DNA of 64,000 nt. It comes from Symbiodinium natans. Its lineage: Eukaryota > Sar > Dinophyceae > Suessiales > Symbiodiniaceae. A program made the translations under genes and the position numbers. The stretch lies in contig CAJNDS010000759.1 of NCBI GenBank assembly GCA_905221605.1, positions 1 through 64,000 on the forward strand, written 5' to 3'. Below are positions 58,115-64,000 of the stretch, one piece after another (positions within the stretch are counted from its first letter, which is position 1; the number at the start of each line of letters is the position of its first letter). The notes beneath the pieces were generated by a model that was not told the origin of the DNA, did not search any database, and was given only the letters and a program-made list of their open reading frames with translations.

Positions 58115-58228
58115 TTTAGGGTTTAGGGTTTAGGGTTTAGGGTTTAGGGTTTAGGGTTTAGGGTTTAGGGTTTAGGGTTTAGGGTTTAGGGTTTAGGGTT
58201 TAGGGTTTAGGGTTTAGGGTTTAGGGTT
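58115..58228. repeat. (TTTAGGG)n array, about 16 units
   Basis: Pure run; a poly-G run follows at 58286-58312. Confidence 0.97.
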
Positions 58229-58480
58229 TAGCGGGGGAGACCTGGAAAGGGCCTGGCCTGTGTCCCGTGCACCTGGGAAGGGCCACAGGGGGTGGGGGGG
58301 GGGGGGGGGGGGGTGCGGAGAGGGTGAGTTTTGCCTAGAGTAACCTGTAGGCTTCAGGTACACCACCCCTCCCCCAAGATTCCTCCTTCATCAGGCTTTG
58401 CTACCCTGAAGTAGTGCGTTGCCGCAGATTGTGCTCAGGGGGGCTGGGCCGAAACCTTGAACCCTCACCCCTATAGGGCT

Positions 58481-58623
58481 TACTTGGAGGTTCAGGGTAC
58501 TTCTAACCCAATTATAAGTGTAGTCATATTATAGCCCATTTCTAAGCCCCTTAAATCCCCAAGTAGGATGATCATTGGGTTACAAGGACAGTTAGACTTG
58601 GGTTACTAAGTACCATGAACCTA
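58481..58623. mobile_element. MITE-like element, family A copy 7
   Basis: TACTTGGAGGTTCAGGGTAC and GGGTTACTAAGTACCATGAA then CCTAG. Confidence 0.88.
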
Positions 58624-59095
58624 GCGAGGTGATGGCTCTTGCGAAGATGGGCCTCCTGCGGCAGCGCATGGCGGCTTGCTCTCACGGGGTTTAGGGTTTA
58701 GGGTTTAGGGTTTACGGGCACGCTTCATATACGGGCCTCTACTATCCATAAGAACCCAAAAGGCCCTAAAGCCCAAGCCCTATACAGCAACCAGGTATCA
58801 AAGAAGTGACATGATGATGAAGCTAGCCCGAACCCGAAACCCCAAACCCTAAACCCTAAACCCTGGGGCTTTTCGTGGTCCGAGGTTGGGCGAGCCTACC
58901 TTCTGTTGAGTTGAGTTGCCGTCCTTCCTGCTATTGTTTGAAGATGTTCTTTTATGTGCTAGTCAGTATGAAAGTTATTAAAGTTGACCAAATAAAACTT
59001 GGAAGTGTATTTCTATAAAAGGTACATGTTATGTTTAGCCTCTTATTTGCCTTCAAGCCCCGAAACTCGAAACTTGCTCCAATGTGACCTCCTTG

Positions 59096-59136
59096 TTTTT
59101 TTTTTTTTTTTTTTTTTGGGGGGGGGGGGGGGGGGC
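59096..59136. repeat. T22-G19 junction tract
   Basis: Longest example of the T(n)G(n) type; another at 59647-59675. Confidence 0.95.
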
Positions 59137-59224
59137 TTCGATCCCACACCCCTACGCCCCAGGGCCTGCCGCCATGTGGTCACTTCATGAAGTTAAGGGT
59201 TCTAGGGCTGTGGGTTTAAAGTTC

Positions 59225-59370
59225 GGGGTTTTAGGGTTTAGGGTTTTAGGGTTTTAGGGTTTAGGGTTTTAGGGTTTAGGGTTTTAGGGTTTAGGGTTTT
59301 AGGGTTTTTAGGGTTTTAGGGTTTTTAGGGTTTTTAGGGTTTTTAGGGTTTTAGGGTTTTAGGGTTTTGG
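59225..59370. repeat. TTTTAGGG-type mixed array
   Basis: GGGTTTTA, GGGTTTA and GGGTTTTTA units intermixed; GGGTTTCA/GGGTTTGA units at 59473-59540. Confidence 0.93.
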
Positions 59371-60893
59371 GGCGTCGGGGTGGCAGGGCTTAGGCGCATA
59401 GGTGTAGCGCTCAAGGAAAACGGCACTTCGTGAGCCATTGACACCGGTCTCCCCTCTAAACTCCCGCAATCCAGGGTTTCAGGGTTTGAGGGTTTCAGGG
59501 TTTCAGGGTTTGAGGGTTTCAGGGTTTCAGGGTTTTAGGGTTTTAGGGTTTTTGGTTTTGGGTTTTGCGGCTTGGGGTTTGGGGGGTTTAGGGTCTCAGG
59601 GTGCTCTTGCAGTCCATCCTTATATAAAACAGCTGAAAGTGTACACTTTTTTTTTTTTTTTTGGGGGGGGGGGGGCTTATGAACTCAGCACGTAAGGGGT
59701 TGTTAAGGGCCATCCTAGTAAGTATATGAAACAGGGTTTATACTACTGTTATGAGTGTATGTAAGGTTCCGTTGTGATTTTGGTGAGTGTATATATTTGG
59801 TGTCCTTTTGGGGGTACAAGAAATATGTACCGTACTTCATATCACCCTTGAACCAGGGTGCCCAGTAGTGCCTTCATTCCTGCGAAAGCCAGAGGCCTTA
59901 AACCCTGAACCCCCACCTTTGATATTCGGTTACAAGGGAGTACTGCAAAAGCCTAGGCTTAGGGTTTAGGGTTTCCTCTAAACCTGTAAACCCTATAAAC
60001 CCTGAACAGGGTTGACATCACGTTGCCTCAATGCTGTGTTTCTTGCAAAGGCGAAGGAAATGGGCAAACCAGTGGAAGGCGCTCCTGTTTGGTTTTGAGG
60101 TATGAGTCTTTGGGTTTTGTTTTAGAGCTTCTAGTCTTAGAGGGCTTGTTAGGCATTATAGGGTCTACAGGGTTCACAGGGTTTGGGGGTTTGGGTCCAT
60201 GCCCTGTGAACCTGGAGTAGCCTTTATAGCCCTTAAGCAGGGCAAGTGCACCTTAAACAGTGGCATATCAAACACTTCCTAATGTGCAAGGTTGTTCTAG
60301 GTAGGCTCTCAGCCCTAACCCTAGACCCTAAACCCTAAACCCTAAGCCCTAAGCCCTAAACCCTAAACCCTAAAGCCCCAAGCGAACATCATGGGCAGTG
60401 AGCAATCACAAATTACTCACCCAGAGCCGAAAAACATGAAGCCCTAAGCTAAACCTTGAACACTAGACTCTAGACTAAGCCATATAAACCCCCAAGCCCT
60501 GAACCCCAAAGCTTCTAAACCTCCAAAAACCCAACAAAACCCCATGTACCCTTATAAGCCGTATCACAAACCCTAAACCCTAAACCCTAAACCCTGAACC
60601 CTAAACCCTAAACCCTAAACCCTAAACCCTCAAAGTCGCATCCGGATCCTGAGCCTCGAAGAACCTCCATAATAAAGGGATGGCAGGGTGTGGACTGCTA
60701 TTGCTGTGCTTCTGGCTTAATTCTTTAGGGTTGAGGGCTTTGGGGTTTAGAATAATAAAGGTTTAGAGATTCGGGTCTAGGAATGTCGGGATTTCGGGAT
60801 TTCGGGATTTCGGGGCGGCGGCCTTGTCTTGTAGCTTGGAATAAGAGGCTTCGGCTTCGGCATGTTTCACCCAAACAAATTCCGAAATCCTTT

Positions 60894-60975
60894 CAGGCAC
60901 TCAGAGCACTGGCACCCAATGCTTCTCCTTCCGCGACAAGAGCGACAAGGCCAGAGAGGAACTCGCAGACGTCGG
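60894..60975 (+). CDS. Candidate downstream exon
   Basis: After TTTCAG the frame reads TQSTGTQCFSFRDKSDKA then REELADVGG. Charged and coding-like; TTTAGGG follows. Membership in the calpain gene is a guess. Confidence 0.35.
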
Positions 60976-61014
60976 GGGATGCCCCGAGGCTTAGGGTTTG
61001 GGGTTTAGGGTTTA

Positions 61015-61105
61015 GGGCTTAGGGTTTAGGGTTTAGGGTTTAGGGTTTAGGGTTTAGGGTTTAGGGTTTAGGGTTTAGGGTCTAGGGTTTAGGGTTTAGG
61101 GTTTA
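61015..61105. repeat. (TTTAGGG)n array
   Basis: About 13 units. Confidence 0.97.
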
Positions 61106-61749
61106 GGCATGGATGCCCTGAGGTTCAAGGTTTTGGGTGTCGGGTTTAGGGCGTTTGGTTGTCAATGCGGGGGCTCATGGCAGGGCCCCCAGACCACACC
61201 CCCCAACATTCAAGCTTTTGCATGTGTTGAGACCCTAAACCCTAAACCCTAAACCCTAAACCCTGAACTCTGCAAGTGCCCTGCCAACAAGTATGACAAG
61301 GAGAGCGCTGTGTCCTGTGATAGGGTCTTTGCTGTAGGGTACATGTTTTTGCTGCCGACGTAGAAGACAGGTTTGCAAATTTTGTCAAGGCACTTCTTGG
61401 CTTTCGGTTTTCCAGGCAGTCTAGATAACCGATGCAAGTCACTCCTTGTGATGGAAAATTTGGTTGAATCCTTGCGGCAGCACCTAAACCCTAAACCCTA
61501 AACCCTCAGCCCTAAACCCTAAACCCTAAACCCTAAACCCTAAACCCCTAAACCCTAAACCCCAAACCCTAAACCCCAAACCCCCAAAACCCTAAACCCT
61601 AAACCCTGTGCCAAGGGCAAGCATCCACAAGTAGCCTGTTCCGGTAGTTCCACCACCCGCTCTGCGACTTTGCATCCTAGACGCCTTTACGTCACTGCGG
61701 CCTGAGCATTGGCAAAAAAAGCGGGTGCTTTTGTTCAGATCCAGGGTTG

Positions 61750-61942
61750 GGTTTAGGGTTTAGGGTTTAGGGTTTAGGGTTTAGGGTTTAGGGTTTAGGG
61801 TTTAGGGTTTAGGGTTTAGGGTTTAGGGTTTAGGGTTTAGGGTATTAGGGTTTAGGGTTTAGGGTTTAGGGTTTAGGGTTTAGGGTTTAGGGTTTAGGGT
61901 TTAGGGTTTAGGGTTTAGGGTTTAGGGTTTAGGGTTTAGGGT
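61750..61942. repeat. (TTTAGGG)n array, about 27 units
   Basis: Longest telomeric array in the window, with a single GTATTAGGG slip. Confidence 0.98.
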
Positions 61943-62275
61943 TGATACCATCCGCACGTACTAATCAGAATAGGGTCCCTCTTCACCACCCCAAGAAGCC
62001 TTTTTTGCCCGTGGCGTTTTCGTAAGACGTGGAAGGGTTCAGTTTATAGTAATAGAGTCCGCATGGAAGGAACCCAACAACAAGAAGGTGCGCCTTTGAA
62101 TTTCAGGAAATGCTCAACTCTAAGGTGAGTTTTGTGGCCGAGACTGTTTCGGGACACCGGCAGCTAAAAACACCTTAGCCCTAAACCCTGAACCCGAAAC
62201 CCTCGACTCATAGCCATTCCAGAGACCAACGAAATCTAAACCCTAAACCCTAAACCCTAAACCCTAAGCCCTAGG

Positions 62276-62385
62276 ATTGTGGCAAAACCGAAGTGCGCGA
62301 GGCCCTGGCTGACGACCGACCCCGGACAAGCGCGAAGGATGAGGTGGCCCTGGGCGCTGCCAAAGTGAATTCAGGTCACGGCAAG
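62276..62385 (+). CDS. Candidate downstream exon
   Basis: Lies between CCCTAAA and TTTAGGG arrays; frame reads KTEVREALADDRPRTSAKDE then VALGAAKVNSGHGK. Open throughout and protein-like, no domain recognised. Confidence 0.35.
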
Positions 62386-62466
62386 TTTAGGGTTTAGGGT
62401 TTAGGGTTTAGGGTTTAGGGTTTAGGGACAAGCCCTAAACCCTAAACCCTAAACCCTAAACCCTAG
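62383..62466. repeat. Head-to-head telomeric inverted repeat
   Basis: Six TTTAGGG units, the spacer ACAAG, then five CCCTAAA units: a near-perfect palindrome of telomeric sequence. Confidence 0.95.
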
Positions 62467-63070
62467 ACCCTACTTCCTACACAGGGAAAGAGGGTGCCTC
62501 CACCCACTCTATGCCTCGAAGTTTTTTTCCAACCAAGCAGGTTGGATGCTTCAGGCATTGGAGTTTAGATTAAGGGTTTGGGGTTTGGGGTTTAGGGTTT
62601 AGGGTTTGGGTTTAGTTTGGGGTTTCCCCCCGTCCGTCCTGAAAAGCAGGTTCGTCGGCCCCTTTACTACTGTTGTCCCCTGGGGTCAAAAACAAACAAT
62701 CGCGAATCGCGAAGCTGCATCTGCACCTGGGATGTTTGGAGTTTAGGTTTGGGCCTGTCATCAGAGATTGAACACTTGACTGTTGAGAGTACCCCTGCAG
62801 ACTTCTCAAAACAGACTCTATGGGACGCTGGGTTGGTAAACCTCATACGCCTGAAGCCCAAACTGGCAAACTCCAGTAAAACTAAACAACTTGAACCCTA
62901 AACACCTTAAAACCCTGAAGCCCTGAAACCCAAACCCTAACCCCCTAACCCCTGAACTCCTACTTGAGAGGCGGAGCAGCCAGCAGAAGGTGCCCATGGC
63001 TGTGGAGGGAATGTAGAGGGCGTGGGGACACTGAAATGAGCTTTTTGAGAGTGCTGCTCTTCATGCCGCC
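62467..63070. other. No gene supported
   Basis: Frames up to 94 codons on both strands but without motifs; a few telomeric units near 62590 and 62930. Confidence 0.4.
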
Positions 63071-63209
63071 TACTTGGAGGTCCAGGGGTACTTGCAACCC
63101 AATTAGAAGTGTAGGTAGAACCCACCTAGAAGCCCCTTACTAGCAGGGTTTTCTTTGGGATACAAGTCTACTGAAGATTGGGTTACTAACTACCATGAAC
63201 CTCGAAATA
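63071..63209. mobile_element. MITE-like element, family A copy 8
   Basis: TACTTGGAGGTCCAGGGGTA and GGGTTACTAACTACCATGAA then CCTCGAAATA. Confidence 0.88.
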
Positions 63210-63778
63210 CAGGAGTGGGGTGTTGTAAATGCCACGCCTTGATCCCTGAGCAAGACTCTTCGTGCCAAACTGCATGTCTACAAATGGATGAGCAAAGAAC
63301 AGAAGTGCCCTTGTGCCAATATAGTTGAAAAGACTGCGCGGTGGCGATAGTTTTAAATCTACGCCGAGGCCCCAACATCAACATCCCCTATGTTTTAGGG
63401 AATAGTCTCTTAGTGAGATTCCCTAAGCCCTCAATCCGAAACTCATAAAACCTTCAACAAGCATATTCCCAAAAATTCCATAGTGGAAGAAAGCCACAGG
63501 TCCGTCAAGCCCCATGCTCTAAATGTTGGCTGTAGGCTTGTGTGATTTTGGGTCTAGGGTTCAGGGTTCAGACAGCCCGGTGACAGCCCTCACCCTCCTC
63601 CCCCCCCTTCCCCCCCTCCCCCTTCCCCCCCCCCTGTCCCCTCCTCCTCCCACCCAAAAGTGCGAAACCTGAACCGTTTGAGCGCCTGAAACCCCCAAAG
63701 CCCTGGGAGTCCCTTGGACCCCCAACAACCTCGAACAGCCCCAGAAGACCAAAGAAGCTCCTGAAGCTGTTTTTGTTT

Positions 63779-63865
63779 GGGGTTAAGGGTTAAGGGTTAA
63801 GGGTTAAGGGTTAAGGGTTAAGGGTTAAGGGTTAAGGGTTAAGGGTTAAGGGTTAAGGGTTAAGG
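63779..63865. repeat. (TTAAGGG)n array
   Basis: About 12 units of a telomere variant with TTAAGGG, homogeneous. Confidence 0.96.
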
Positions 63866-63913
63866 TAGGGTTTAAGACTCTCCTACCATGTAGAATCAAA
63901 CCTAAGTCCTGAG

Positions 63914-63988
63914 TTGCCATTGCCGGTGAACTTTTCCGGTTTGGGCACAGACAGCCTGAAACGGAAAAAAGTTCGTCGGCAATGGCGA
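63914..63988. mobile_element. Foldback/MITE-like hairpin, family K
   Basis: GCCATTGCCGGTGAACTTTT pairs with AAAAAAGTTCGTCGGCAATG; arms about 28 bp, short loop. Confidence 0.7.
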
Positions 63989-64000
63989 GTTAGGGTTCAG

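Larger units (their letters stand above)
10400..64000. repeat. Interspersed telomere-type repeats (TTTAGGG / CCCTAAA)
   Basis: Dozens of internal arrays of the TTTAGGG heptamer and variants, in both orientations, 2-27 units each, separated by 50-800 bp unique islands. They are far from any visible chromosome end and change orientation repeatedly. Islands that carry exons tend to have CCCTAAA on their left and TTTAGGG on their right. The longest pure arrays are listed separately. Confidence 0.97.

Noticed and set aside
59137..59150. TTCGATCCC resembling a tRNA B-box
   Set aside because: No A-box or cloverleaf can be drawn around it.
10400..64000. Window as a true chromosome end or subtelomere because of TTTAGGG arrays
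   Set aside because: The arrays alternate in orientation, are short and are interleaved with exons and MITEs; none is terminal.
1..64000. CRISPR arrays
   Set aside because: The repeats lack regular unique spacers, and the gene structure is eukaryotic.

Overview
The window reads as nuclear DNA of a dinoflagellate, most likely a Symbiodiniaceae-type alga. Three things point there. The Arabidopsis-type telomere repeat TTTAGGG is scattered internally over about 54 kb. Every gene I could assemble uses GC, GA and only rarely GT splice donors with AG acceptors, usually AG|G. One gene has the ubiquitin-like plus ankyrin layout common in these algae. A decayed mitochondrial cob fragment also lies in the window. 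The species call is inference; no search was run.

Layout. 1-4.2 kb is AT-rich palindromic satellite with an embedded 87-bp tandem repeat. 4.2-10.3 kb holds simple repeats, degenerate minisatellites and a triplicated ~0.8-kb purine/pyrimidine-skewed block, with no convincing gene. From 10.4 kb to the end, short unique islands alternate with TTTAGGG/CCCTAAA arrays, their sequence variants, and at least ten families of ~100-150 bp inverted-repeat (MITE-like) elements.

Genes, all on the + strand. (1) A three-exon ubiquitin-like/ankyrin protein lies at 13361-14431; both introns look like mobile-element (introner) insertions. (2) A very long multi-exon gene runs from about 16.3 kb to at least 56.5 kb. 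Three LIM zinc-binding domains come from exons at 16.3-29.3 kb. A GKP/WFLG-type module comes from exons at 31.2-32.5 kb. A complete calpain (peptidase C2) catalytic domain comes from 18 small exons at 34.96-56.47 kb, with Cys, His and Asn motifs in the right order and every exon junction in frame. Conventional ORF finding misses this gene because the exons are 11-77 nt and the introns, up to 6.6 kb, are filled with telomere-like repeats, MITEs, a 15-bp minisatellite and the mitochondrial fragment. Phase continuity is explicit from 31.23 kb to 56.47 kb and across most LIM exons. The link between 29.3 and 31.2 kb is not resolved, so two adjacent genes remain possible.

A 5,000-bp DNA transposon at 19086-24085 sits inside the LIM-region intron. 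It has matching terminal inverted repeats, two sets of three 19-bp-spaced iterons, a serine-rich ORF, an ORF with an SF3-helicase-like Walker A/B core, and a frameshifted IS1595/Merlin-like DDE transposase with a zinc ribbon.

The strongest unusual signal is architectural. Exons are preceded by CCCTAAA arrays and followed by TTTAGGG arrays, so many introns begin and end with inverted telomeric repeats. In several places a telomeric array lies inside a MITE, and in two places the MITE end (CCAAG) is itself the 3' splice site.
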